A stretch of DNA of 64,000 bases from Margaritifera margaritifera (taxonomy: Eukaryota > Mollusca > Bivalvia > Unionida > Margaritiferidae), in assembly GCA_029931535.1 (NCBI GenBank), contig JAQPZY010001692.1, positions 950,501 through 1,014,500 of the forward strand, written 5' to 3'. Within the stretch, counting starts at the first letter, position 1. Every line of letters begins with the position of its first letter. The position numbers were made by a program, and so were the translations under genes. This document shows, in pieces, positions 21,388 through 32,849 of this stretch. Under the pieces are notes generated by a model, which worked only from the letters and a program-made list of their open reading frames with translations, made no database searches and was not told the origin of the DNA.

Positions 21388-24300
21388 ATTTGGTGTATTT
21401 GTATGCCTTACCACAACAGTTGTAGATACTTGGTGTATTTGTATGCCTTAGCACAACAGTTGTAGATACTTGGTGTATTTGTATGCCTTAGCACAACAGT
21501 TTTAGATACTTCGTGTATTTGTATGCCGTACCACAACAGTTGTAGAAACTTGATGTATTTGTATGCCTTATCACAACAGTTGTAGAAACTTCGTTTATTT
21601 GCATGCCTTACCACAACAGTTGTAGAAACTTGGTGTATTTGTATGCCTTACCACAACAGTTGTAGATACTTCGTGTATTTGTATGCCGTACCACAACAGT
21701 TGTAGAAACTTTGTGTATTCGTATGCCTTAGCACAACAGTTGTAGATACTTCGTGTATTTGTATGCCTTAGCACAACAGTTGTAGATACTTCGTGTATTT
21801 GTATGCCTTAGCACAACAGTTTTAGATACTTCGTGTATTTGTATGCCGTACCACAACAGTTGTAGAAACTTGGTGTATTTGTATGCCTTACCACATCAGT
21901 TGTAGAAACTTGGTGTATTTGTATGCCTTACCACATCAGTTGTAGAAACTTGGTGTATTTGTATGCCTTAGTACAACAGTTGTAGATACTTCGTGTATTT
22001 GTATGCCGTACCACAACAGTTGTAGAAACTTCATGTATTCGTATGCCTTAGCACAACAGTTGTAGATACTTCGTGTATTTGTATGCCTTAGCACAACAGT
22101 TGTAGATACTTCGTGTATTTGTATGCCTTAGCACAACAGTTGTAGATTCTTCGTGTATTTGTATGCCGTACCACAACAGTTGTAGAAACTTGGTGTATTT
22201 GTATGCCTTACCACATCAATTGTAGAAACTTGGTGTATTTGTATGCCTTAGCACAACAGTTGTAGATACTTCGTGTATTTGTATGCCGTACCACAACAGT
22301 TGTAGAAACTTGGTGTATTTTTATGCCTTAGCACAACAGTTTTAGATACTTCGTGTATTTGTATGCCGTACCACAACAGTTGTAGAAACTTGGTGTATTT
22401 TTATGCCTTATCACAACAGTTGTAGAAACTTCGTTTATTTGCATGCCTTACCACAACAGTTGTAGAAACTTGGTGTATTTGTATGCCTTACCACAACAGT
22501 TGTAGATACTTCGTGTATTTGTATGCCGTACCACAACAGTTGTAGAAACTTCGTGTATTCATATGCCTTAGCACAACAGTTGTAGATACTTTGTGTATTT
22601 GTATGCCTTGACACAACAGTTTTAGATACTTCGTGTATTTGTATGCCGTACCACAACAGTTGTAGAAACTTGGTGTATTTGTATGCCTTACCACATCAGT
22701 TGTAGAAACTTGGTGTATTTGTATGCCTTACAACAACAGTTGTAGAAACTTGGTGTATTTGTATGCCTTAGCACAACAGTTGTAGAAACTTGGTGTATTT
22801 GTATGCCTTAGCACAACAGTTGTAGAAACTTGGTGTATTTGTATGCCTTAGCACAACAGTTGTAGAAACATGGTGTATTTGTATGCCATACCACAACAGT
22901 TATAGAAACTTGGTGTATTTGTATGTCTTACAACAACAGTTGTAGAAACTTGGTGTATTTATATGCCTTACCACATCAGTTGTAGAAACTTGGTTTATTC
23001 GTATGCCGTACAACAACAGTTGTAGAAACTTGGTGTATTTGTATGCCTTAGCACAACAGTTGTAGAAACTTGGTGTATTTGTATGCCTTAGCACAACAGT
23101 TGTAGAAACTTGGTGTATTTGTATGCCTTACAACAACAGTTGTAGAAACTTGGTGTATTTGTATGCCTTAGCACAACAGTTGTAGAAACTTGGTGTATTT
23201 GTATGCCTTAGCACAACAGTTGTAGAAACATGGTGTATTTGTATGCCATACCACAACAGTTATAGAAACTTGGTGTATTTGTATGCCTTACAACAACAGT
23301 TGTAGAAACTTGGTGTATTTGTATGCCTTACCACATCAGTTGTAGAAACTTGGTTTATTTGTATGCCTTACAACAACAGTTGTAGAAACTTGGTGTATTT
23401 GTATGCCTTAGCACAACAGTTGTAGAAACATGGTGTATTTGTATGCCTTACAACAACAGTTGTAGAAACTTGGTGTATTTGTATGCCTTAGCACAACAGT
23501 TGTAGAAACATGGTGTATTTGTATGCCATACCACAACAGTTATAGAAACTTGGTGTATTTGTATGCCTTACAACAACAGTTGTAGAAACTTGGTGTATTT
23601 GTATGCCTTACCACATCAGTTGTAGAAACTTGGTTTATTTGTATGCCTTACAACAACAGTTGTAGAAACTTGGTGTATTTGTATGCCTTAGCACAACAGT
23701 TGTAGAAACATGGTGTATTTGTATGCCTTACAACAACAGTTGTAGAAACTTGGTGTATTTGTATGCCTTAGCACAACAGTTGTAGAAACTTGGTGTATTT
23801 GTATGCCTTAGCACAACAGTTGTAGAAACTTGGTGTATTTTTATGCCTTGGCACAACAGTTGTAGAAACTTGGTGTATTTGTATGCCTTAGCACATCAGT
23901 TGTAGAAACTTGGTTTATTTGTATGCCTTACAACAACAGTTGTAGAAACTTGGTATATTTGTATGCCTTAGCACAACAGTTGTAGAAACTTGGTGTATTT
24001 GTATGCCTTACAACAACAGTTGTAGAAACTTGGTGTATTTGTATGCCTTAGCACAGCAGTTGTAGAAACTTGGTGTATTTGTATGCCTTAGCACAACAGT
24101 TGTAGAAACTTGGTGTATTTGTATGCCTTAGCACAACAGTTGTAGAAACTTGGTGTATTTGTATGCCTTAGCACAACAGTTGTAGAAACTTGGTGTATTT
24201 GTATGCCTTAGCACAACAGTTGTAGAAACTTGGTGTATTTGTATGCCTTAGCACAACAGTTGTAGATACTTGGTGTATTTGTATGCCTTACCACAACAGT

Positions 24301-24429
24301 TGTAGATACTTGGTGTATTTGTATGCCTTACCACAACAGTTGTAGATAACTCTGTGTATTTGAATGCCTTACAACAACAGTTGTAGAACCTTCGTTTATT
24401 TGTATTCCTTACCACAACAGTTGTAGATG
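21388..24429. repeat. 40-bp minisatellite, about 76 copies (3.0 kb)
   Basis: The unit is tggtgtatttgtatgcctta followed by gcacaacagttgtagaaact. Variants include c/g at tCgtg, ccgta for cctta, gcac/ccac/caac, and aTact/aAact. In the first half a variant pair (tCgtg with ccGta) recurs mostly every 160 bp (21501, 21661, 21821, 21981, 22141). In the second half a gtatgccAta/tAtagaaact variant recurs at 360 and 280 bp (22861, 23221, 23501). Open frames over the array are artefacts. Each unit holds a short dyad, ACAACaGTTGT. Confidence 0.97.
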
Positions 24430-25351
24430 CATATAGTGTTAGCCTTGTCCATTCATCTGTTACTATGGTCATGTGCTCAGCTGACCCTTTTGCTACAACA
24501 TAACACACTTTTTGAGCCTCAACCCCTGTCCCCCACCCTCCCACCCCCACTGTTTTGAAGGTTGGCAGGTATGACATTATATTAAAAAATCGAATTCAAC
24601 CAGAACAAATATTAACGTTCCAAAAAGTTTTAAGGCAGAACTATAATTATTTCATTGTTTGGTTTGGAAAGAAAGGCATTTTTTAAAAACAAATTATGAG
24701 GCAGGAGGCAGGAAAAGTTTGTCAGGTAATCTATTTTAAAGAGGGATTTTCTTGTAATTGTTGGAATTTTGCTTTCAGACTACTTATTGCTATCAGGAGG
24801 AGACTGGCATAATTCAGGCATAGCACCGGCTAGAGAGATTAATACCATTGCAACTTACCTCCCTTAGACATCTACTGAACATAACAGTGTATCTGATTGA
24901 AGTAAATCCTATGTGCCTATAATTAAAATTCCATCAATACAGATCGCATGAATTTATAATCCCACTAAGAACAAAATTTCCAAGTGCTGCACAAAAAGAC
25001 ATTATATGGCAGTGTTGCACATTGAGTGATGTAAGGGATATTCTCCCTCCCAAAACTGCCAGTATCCCCCTAAATTTAACAAATCCCAATATCTTGTTCA
25101 TTATAGGGGACAGAGATACATACAGGGCCCCCCTAACAGCTCAATCAAGGTGCAACTCTGTATGAAGTCGTAAAATTGCATGCAAGATATGCCTTAGTGG
25201 TGTGTACAAAAAATAATTATGTAACAATTTAATTCTGTACCAGTCTGCCATTGAGACCTTGACGAATTGAATTTGCTTTAAGATAAAGCCTGCAAACCCC
25301 ACCTATAGGGACATCAGAGAATAATTTAGTATTGCACCGGTATGTCAGTTT
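24430..25351. other. Non-coding stretch
   Basis: I see no gene or repeat I can support. Confidence 0.55.
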
Positions 25352-25360
25352 GTCACTTCA

Positions 25361-25611
25361 TCCAGGGCTCCTGGTGGCTGAGTGGACTAAGGCGTTCACC
25401 TTTACAGATCACTCACACATATGACCTCTGTGCGCATGAGTTTGAGTCTAATTTTGACCAGCGTGGGTATGTGAGAAAGCTTGCCAGGAGCTTCCCATGG
25501 GTCGGTGGTTCTTCCCAGTTTCTTCCTCCATCAAATATACTGGCTGCCATGTATAGCCTAGCTATCATGTGCTGAAAAATGGTGTTAAACCCCACAAAAC
25601 ACAAAAATCAA
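25361..25611 (+). mobile_element. tRNA-derived SINE, family A, with target duplication
   Basis: It is flanked by GTCACTTCA at 25352-25360 and 25612-25620. A box tggctgagtggactaaggcg, B box gagtttgagtct. The body and 3' end (atactggctgccatgtatag, catgtgctgaaaaatggtgt) match 7434-7691. Confidence 0.9.
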
Positions 25612-26600
25612 GTCACTTCAGCCATTTAAGTGGGCTTTCTTGTGTCAAGTTCAGGTACATTTACATCAAAATGGATGAATTGAATTTATGAAGTTAATTT
25701 ACCCTGCAACTTGATGCCGAGCAATAACGTGATCCATTATCTTGTCTGTCCTATATGAAGGACAGTGTTAATAGAGACAATTGTTAAGCATGCACCTTCC
25801 CTTTAAGTGTTAAAGGAAGTATATCTTGAGGGTGTGAGATAATATTTAAGTAGTCTCAAGTTGTGTTAAACAGGATGTGAAATATTCCCCAACCTGATTT
25901 GCCATAAAATTCTGAAAATTATCCAATTGTCTTCAATTGAGAAGTTTACAAAATGGAAGAAAAATCTAATGTTGTCCACACATATTTGATTTTTTTAAAA
26001 ATTGTATTACCATATGTATACCACACATCTCCCATCAGCTAAATGCAGACTTGAAAGAAGTGAAATATGAGCAGTACAGTCAAGGTGGATTTTGGGGGTT
26101 GCCAGTTGAGGGGATACATTATTTATTTTCTGTGAGGTTATATGGAAGATGGATAATCTAACCCCCAAAATGGGATTTCTTTCCTTCAGTATCATTGTTA
26201 TCCCAACATTCATTATTTTTTTCTCTCATTTCTTAATCCCTCACAAAGAAAGTTGGGAGGGTATGTAATCTTTGTGTGTTCATTCATTTCTTTGTTAAAC
26301 CCTCAATATCTAGGAACCAGATGTACCTACATATGATAATGGTTATGTGGATATATCTCTCGAAGAGTGAGCGCAATCATATGTCATTGTGTCCCAATTT
26401 TCATGCTTGATTGACTTTTCTAATTTTAGCTGTCCATTCAATACTGCCTCAATATCTTGTACTTGAAAATTGGTATGTTTGATTCCTCTCAGGGAGAGTA
26501 ACTCTGCCATGTCAAAACTTTAAAGGCACTTCTTATCAAACTTTTATGTTTTAGTGACTTTTGTATTTTCAGTTATCCATTTGTTACACCCTCAATATTT

Positions 26601-26680
26601 TGGATATACTGGCCGCCATATATAGCCTATCATGTGCTATAAAATAGCATTAAACCCCACAAAACCAAACCAAACTCAAT
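26601..26680 (+). mobile_element. 3' fragment of family A SINE
   Basis: Only the last part remains: ggatatactggccgccatat, catgtgctataaaatagcat, then an A-rich tail. The head is missing, as expected for 5' truncation during LINE-driven integration. Confidence 0.75.
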
Positions 26681-26959
26681 ATATTGGACTCTATCATTAT
26701 GTTCACTCTTAGAAAATTTGAGATTTGCACAAATCCCTGCTAAATTTAAAGAATCTTCCCTTAGAAACAAGCATACACATGAAATTTACACAGTCAGTTT
26801 GCTGTGAGCATAACAAAACCTGTAACATTGATTAATATTAACAAAGCTCAATCTGATCATATAAATACTTCTAGATCAACTGCCATAATCAAATGCTTCA
26901 TAGTGCGAATTTTGTAATTGAGCAATGAGACACTTTCATTAATATCCAGTTATAAAAAG

Positions 26960-27370
26960 CGTTACCAGCTGCACTTGGTGAGGTTGTACAATGGCGGGCA
27001 TGCAGTTTTCAGTATTCAGTGGTAATGTCTCTGTTGTTACATGCAGTTTTCAGTATTCAGTGGTAATGTCTCTGTTGTTACATGCAGTTTTCAGTATTTA
27101 TTGGTAATGTCTCTGTTGTTACATGCAGTTTTCAGTATTCAGTGGTAATGTCTCTGTTGTTACATGCATTTCAATGTATACAATGCAGTGCCATTGTCAT
27201 AACACATGATCAATGCCACTGTGCCGATAATAAAGATAAAGGATGAAGTTTTATCTTTATTCATTAAAAGTTATGTATCACACACTTTTGTTGAAACGAC
27301 ACTATAAGGGGTCTATTCATGAATGCTGTTCTCACATCCCCATCCACCCAAATAGACAATCCCTCATAAA
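26960..27370 (+). mobile_element. Unclassified interspersed repeat with internal tandem expansion
   Basis: It shares blocks with the - strand of 55080-55345: ctgcacttggtgag, ttttcagt(a/g)...gtggta, gccattgtcataacac, and aaggggtctattcatg. Here the middle contains about four copies of a 41-bp unit (26999-27166) that occurs once, roughly, in the other copy. I do not recognise the family. Confidence 0.65.
26999..27166. repeat. 41-bp tandem repeat, about 4 copies
   Basis: Unit tgcagttttcagtattcagt followed by ggtaatgtctctgttgttaca. Copies are almost identical. Confidence 0.93.
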
Positions 27371-27705
27371 AATGACAGAGGAAGAATTTGTGTGAAAATT
27401 CTGGGGAAATCAATGCCCTATTTCACTTACACTCAGGAAAATTGGTATGTGGATGCATCATCGCAAGGATAGTAACTCGCCATACCAAAAGCTGCATGGT
27501 TAGTGTGATCCAGTGTTAACACTGGAGTGACCTTTTTGCTATCTGTTCATTACACCCTTAGTATTCAGGACTCTGTTTCACCTACACATGAACATTTGCA
27601 TGTGGAGGAATCTCAAAGAGGATAACTCGACCATGCCAAATGTAGGTTACTGTTACCAACATTTTTACCCTCGAATGACTTGTGTTTTCATCTATCCATT
27701 CATTA

Positions 27706-27879
27706 CAGAAACTGTGGTAGCTCGGTTGGTAGAACATTGGATTCATAATCCAGGGGTCAGGAGTTTGATACCTGCCTAGACCAGCCCAGGTCGGCTTGCT
27801 CAGTGTGTTCTTGGGAAGAGTACTTGTTGTATATTTCCTTGTCATGCCAGTAATGTGCTGTTAAGAACCAACTAACCAA
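27706..27879 (+). mobile_element. tRNA-derived SINE, family C, with target duplication
   Basis: It is flanked by CCATTCAT (27696-27703 and 27880-27887). The head has tagctcggttggtagaacat (A box) and caggagtttgatacc (B box). The body has gaccagcccaggtcggcttg, and the tail accaactaaccaa. Confidence 0.85.
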
Positions 27880-28089
27880 CCATTCATAACACCTGCAATT
27901 ATCTTGGACCCAGTTCATCTACACATAAAAACAGTTAATATGCGGATACATCTTAACAAGAGTAACTAAGCAATACCAAAACTAGGTCATCATAACCCAA
28001 TTTTATGCTTGAGTGACTTTTGTATTTTCAGTTATCCATATGTTAATGCATCTTAATGGTTAGTAAACTGAAGTAATATTTCCTTCCTC

Positions 28090-28215
28090 CACATAGTGGG
28101 TCAGTCCTAATAGCTTCGATTGACAACCAGTAAGTAATGGGTTAAAATTATGTCCAGGCCAGTCTGGGTCGACTGTCATGGCAAAGTTCTTTGCAAGGTT
28201 CTTAACTACCATTGC
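28090..28215 (+). mobile_element. Worn family C SINE remnant
   Basis: It retains gtgggtcagtcctaatagct and gtccaggccagtctgggtcg, matching the family C body. It is degraded and lacks a clear tail. Confidence 0.45.
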
Positions 28216-28844
28216 CTTGGCCTCAAGCTTCCGTAATAATCTGTGTATTATTGTCTACTCCAAATACTCTCCTGTTGGCAAGAGGATTTATGTTTACAAT
28301 TAAATACCTTTTGAGATATTTGTACTTAACATTATTTTTCATGAAATTGACATCATTTAGCTCCCCTTTTTCAGGATTTCAGTTACATAGCACATTGCTG
28401 AAATTGGTTAACACATCTGTAACACAAGAAAACCTAACTGAATTGGGACAAGAAAAGTGTGGATTTAAATTCCTAACGATTTATCTGTCACGCGAATGAG
28501 AATAATAGAATCCATCAGATGCGGTTTTGTGGGATAGGGAAATCTCACTCAAGGGTCCGAATTTGTGGGTGAGAACAATGGCCCACAAATTCTGAACCCA
28601 AGGGTGGGATTTCCCTATCACACATCAATGCACATGATACAGTATTCACTGTATTGTCCCTATCCTGTTTTAGGAGGACGCAGCATCCTGCCTTCCTTGG
28701 AGGCTGGTCAGCCTTACATCTCAAAAGGTTTAATAAATTTAATATAGTAACATTCTATAAGTGCATTTTGGGCATCAACTTGGTATCATTTACCCCGGAT
28801 ATTAGCTCTACTGGTCAAAGACCAAACGAGCTTATGTGATGACC

Positions 28845-29790
28845 TATTGTCTCTGCTATCTGTCAGTTAGCACAAGTACTTCTCCTAAAATACTGGGATG
28901 ATTGCCATTTAACTTTACACACACATTGATCCCTAGGTCTAGCTCCTATACATAAAAATGGTGCCCCATGGACATCTAATATGACCACCATGGTGGCCGT
29001 CTTGAACATCTTTTTATTACTGTTCCATCTGAACAAATGCTTGTATCAACATGGGATTTTAACTGAAATACTTCATATTATGTTTAGTTGGTCCTAAATA
29101 AAAATGGTGCTAATCTATAATCCAATATGGCCACCCTGGTAGCCATTAGGGGCGAAATGATGCACTTGTGCCATGTATCAATATGTATCGCGATATGCAG
29201 TCTATAATACAATATACACATAATAAAGAAAGAGGCAAGTGACTAAAAATGTTTTATGGCTATTTATATTAAAAGCAACTTTTAGAAGGTAAGCATTGTT
29301 TTATATCAATTCTTCATCTTGTGTATCGATGTGTGTATTAAAATGGCTGTATTATTGATTCATTGATGTGTTGCTAAATCATTCCATCCCTAGTAGCCAT
29401 CTTGAAAATCTTGTTATTGCTACTGCTCATCAACATGGGGGTTTCAGTAAAAGACATGATATCTAGTTGGTCCTAAATGAAAATGGTGCCAATTAAACCT
29501 CCAATGTGACTGTCATAGTGGTCGTCTTGAAAATTATCCAGAACGGATAGTCAAAGCGACATGGGTTATTCAGAAAAGGCTTAATTCTTATGATATATTG
29601 TTGAGCTTAAATGAAAATGGTCTCAATAATAAATGGACCTCTGAACCTCCAGTATAGCTACCATGGTAGCCATCTTAAAAATCAGATTATTCCTACTTCT
29701 TCTCAACATGTGGTCATATAGACATGAGATTTTCACTAAAAGACTTCTATGATATCTAAGTTGGTCCTAAATTTACAGTGCTGATCAGAC
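28845..29790. repeat. Degenerate tandem array, about 142-bp period, interrupted by a MITE
   Basis: Units contain aaaatggtgccaat, ccaatatggccaccatgg, gccatcttgaaaatcttg and acatggggttttca. Cores lie near 28977, 29122, 29502 and 29648. When the 246-bp MITE and one 8-bp duplication are removed, spacing returns to roughly 125-146 bp. A longer array of the same family lies at 50090-51175, and a lead-in like 28845-28930 occurs at 45255-45400. Confidence 0.75.
29147..29392. mobile_element. hAT-type MITE with perfect 8-bp target duplication
   Basis: It is 246 bp, flanked by GTAGCCAT at 29139-29146 and 29393-29400. Ends are TAGGGGCGAAATGAT and ATCATTCCATCCCTA. The body has matches to 49277-49518 (gtatcgatgtgtgta). 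The 8-bp duplication is diagnostic of hAT-like elements. No transposase is encoded. Confidence 0.88.
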
Positions 29791-29796
29791 ATCTGG

Positions 29797-30560
29797 TCAA
29801 AAAGAAGAAACATGTTTCTGCAGAATAACTTGAGTTCTTCAACATCTAAAGTTACCTAATTTTGTGAATGTGTTGCACTTGGGGTAAGGAAGGGTCCTAT
29901 TGATTTCTAGGTCAAAAGGTCACAGGTCAAGATCATTGGCTTAAAGATGAGCAATGGTTTCACACAAAAACTTGAGCTCTCCATCATCTGTGGTTATGAA
30001 CTTTTGTGGATGGCTTGCAAAGAACCCTATCAATTTTGGGGTCAAAAGGTCCGATGTCAAGGTCACTGTGGCTGAAAGGTGAAACATGGTTTCTGCACTG
30101 TAACATTACTTCTGCATCACAGGCCTGGACCAAACTTTGTGCATGGCTTGCACATCATGTAAGGAAGAACTCTATCAATTTTGGGGCAAGAAGTCAGAGG
30201 TCAAGGTCAATGCATCTGAAAGAAGAAAATTTGTTTCTATACAATAACTTGGGTTCTCCATCATCTACAGTTATCAAACTTTGTGGATAGCATGCACATG
30301 GGGTAAGAAAGTACTCTGTTGATTTTGGGATCAAAAGGTGAAAGGTCAGGGTCACTGACTGAAAGAAGAAAATGGTTTCTGCACAATTGCATTAGTTGTG
30401 CAATTCCAACCTGGAGCAAACTTTGGATGATTTATACTCAGGGTAATGAAGAAGCCTATTGATTTTGGGGTCAAAAGGTAAAAGATCAAAGTCACTGTGA
30501 CCAAAAGAAGAAAAGTGGTTTATGCACAAATTTCAGTTATCTACATAGAAGACTATTAAA
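29797..30560. repeat. Second tandem array, about 142-bp period, about 6 units
   Basis: Units contain gaaagaagaaaatggtttct, acttgagttctccatcatct, ttttggggtcaaaaggt and caaggtcactg. Starts lie near 29797, 29940, 30072, 30215, 30358 and 30500. The sequence differs from the preceding array but has the same period. Frames over it (such as 30006-30290) are artefacts. Confidence 0.85.
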
Positions 30561-30879
30561 TATGGGGGGCATGTAACATGACAAACACCAACAGTCAGGA
30601 GCAGCAGTTTGAGACCTGAAAGTCAAAGTGGAATTAATTGGCAGCTGAAAAAATTCCAATCAAGAATTAAAGTTGTCTAGATGAAGGCAACAATCTTCCA
30701 TGAAAACAAAGTAGATTAGACTTTTTTTTTCTATCCGATGATATTCATATTAATACAACTGATGCATGTATTTTGTCAGTGTTCAAGATGGATCAATCAT
30801 CTTGTTTTGAATGTGACTTTTTCAGTGTTCAAAAGGAAAAGATTATTGGAAATTTAATTGCTAACTATTGAGAAAGTGT

Positions 30880-31500
30880 CCAATTAAACCTGCTCAGTTG
30901 GATGCTGGATCGTACTAAGTGGGTATCTCAATTGGAGCCTGAGCATACTTTCCTGTAAAGACAATTGAAGCTATTGAACAGAAAGCCCAGTTGTTAGTCA
31001 CCATAGCTCTTCTCAGCTACTTTGTTCAGTATGCTGAAGGACTCCTCAATGAATCCAGCCGCATTACAGTGTGTGCTGGAAGCTGTGGCCAAAGCCTCCG
31101 AGCATGTGCTTTCTGTTTCAATGGCATTATCGGCGGAACTTCTACGCATCCACTGTGATGTTAGGTTGGACTCTACGAAGGTCTTACTTAACCAAAGTAA
31201 GGACCTTCTATGGGCTGCTCCTTTGGAAGCTGAGACCCTCTTCAGAGGACTTGTTCCTACCCTGACTTCCCAAGATCTGAAGGATCATCAGCACATCCTT
31301 TACAACTGGTCCCGGCCCATCATAATCAGCTAGGAAGTGTGGTAATGCAAATCATCCCTGCAAAGTTCTTTAAACAAACACAGCCTCAGTCCAATCCATA
31401 ACCTCAATTTAAACCTCCTCAACAGTCAGGTTCAAAGCACGGTCTCTGTTTAGCCCCAAGGAGCAAGTTCTCTAACCCTCCTTCTTTTTCCTAAGGCAAG
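30880..31500 (+). pseudogene. DIRS gag C-terminal part of E4
   Basis: The frame 31022-31333 (103 aa) reads MFSMLKDSSMNPAALQCVLE, then VLSVSMALSAELL, DSTKVLLNQSKDLLWAAP and LFRGLVPTLTSQDLKDHQH. It is open where the other copies are shifted and so serves as the local reference for the gag C-terminus. The N-terminal Cys/His and repeat regions are absent. Confidence 0.75.
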
Positions 31501-31559
31501 GGGGGGGGGGGGACAGCCCTAGGGACTCAAACCCTCTTCTGCTGTAAATTCTTCTCTCA

Positions 31560-31985
31560 AAAGTCCCTATAGGTGCTCGTCTAGGCCTCTTTTCAGAGGC
31601 TTGGTCAAGCATCAAGGATGATAGGTGGGTCCTTTCCAGTGTGAGCAAGGGTTACTGACTACAGTTTCGGGAACAACCACCACACCCTCCCAATCCAGTC
31701 TTGTGAAATTAAAGGAAGAGGTGCACACCCTTTTACAGAAAGGGGCAGTCAAGCGGGCCCTGAACAATCAGTCTCCTGCACTCTACTCCTAAATCTTCAA
31801 TGTTCAGGTACAGGCCCTCCATCAGGATCAGTTCCATGGCTGGTTGACAGTAACTCGGTTGGGTCTTTTACCCAACCTAGATAAGTCAGAGCTCATTCCA
31901 TCTCAGCACTTTGTTTATGTGAAGATGAACTTCCTCACGAACCAGAACTTAGTCCAGGTCCTACAGGATCGGATGGATTGAATCC
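31560..31985 (+). pseudogene. DIRS reverse transcriptase remnant of E4, core deleted
   Basis: The fingers segment (EEVHTLLQKGAVKRALNNQS) is followed almost directly by NVQALHQDQFHGWLTVTRLG and LLPNLDKSELIPSQHFVYV. The whole palm between FY(S/P) and the segment after YxDD is gone, about 240 nt compared with E5. It cannot be active. Confidence 0.8.
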
Positions 31986-32835
31986 TGACACTTCTAGAGG
32001 TGCTGCAAGCAAAGACATTGTCGGTTCGCCTTTACCTATCCCTATTGGGAACATTGAACGCTGCTGCGGATCTGGTTCCCTTAGGACATCTCCATATGCA
32101 TCCCTTACAGTTTCTCTTTCTCACAAGGTGGAAACCTCACAGAGATTCCCTATCAGTTCTGATTCCACTAGGACCAGACTTCTGTCACCATTTGCATTGG
32201 TGGATGAATTGGGACAGATTCCTGACTGGAGTCTCCATGCATGTATCTGATCCCCACTCATATCTGTTCGCCAATGCGTCAGATTCCAGTTGGGGCACTC
32301 ATTTAGAACCAGAGGGTTTAATTCTCCATGGTCATTTGACTCTGGATGAATCGTCCCTCCACATCAACAATCTAGAAATAAAGGCCGTATTTCTAGCTTT
32401 ACAAGGGTACATCGACAGAGCTAGGACTCCTCCAAAAACACATTCATTATAGCGTATCTACAATGCTAAGCATTCACACATGCTCCTTCTCTTTTTGTGG
32501 AGGTCTGGAACCTCTTTCACTTGGCAACCACAGAGAACATCAGCCTCCAACTTCGCAGCGTTCCGGGAAAGAAGAATGTACTAGTGGACAGTCTGTCCAG
32601 GAGAGGCAAAACAGTCCTCATGAAATGGTCTCTACACTGTTCCGTAACAGAGTCCCTTTTCACTATGGGGAAAGCCTCAAGTGGACTTGTTTGCAACCAG
32701 GCTCAGCATGAGACTTCCCTTTTATGTTTGCATATGCCTTCTCACTGTTCTGACTGCTACCTCAAGTTCTACAAAGAGTCAGAACTTCCACTGCTCGTAT
32801 CATTCTCATAGCCCACTCTGACCCCAACAATCATG
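31985..32835 (+). pseudogene. DIRS RNase H and connection pseudogene of E4
   Basis: The frame 32000-32452 (150 aa) shows LHMHPLQFLFLTRW, then SYLFANASDSSWGTHL, where the first catalytic Asp of the family (FADAS) is Asn. SLHINNLEIKAVFLALQG keeps the Glu. Next, LFHLATTENISLQLRSVPGK, NVLVDSLSRRGK and WSLHCSVTESLFTMG lie in 32497-32811 in a different frame. Two frameshifts and the Asp-to-Asn change indicate inactivity. Confidence 0.82.
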
Positions 32836-32849
32836 GTTCAACGATCTTC

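Noticed and set aside
22435..23094. Open frames on the - strand repeating YNCC-type peptides
   Set aside because: They arise from the 40-bp minisatellite, which returns to frame every 120 bp. No start context or other protein signal.
21388..24429. CRISPR-like array of regular repeats
   Set aside because: Units are contiguous 40-bp repeats with no unique spacers, and the context is an animal genome. It is a minisatellite.
30006..30290. 94-residue frame over the 142-bp array
   Set aside because: Composition follows the tandem repeat and there is no known domain. Treated as chance.
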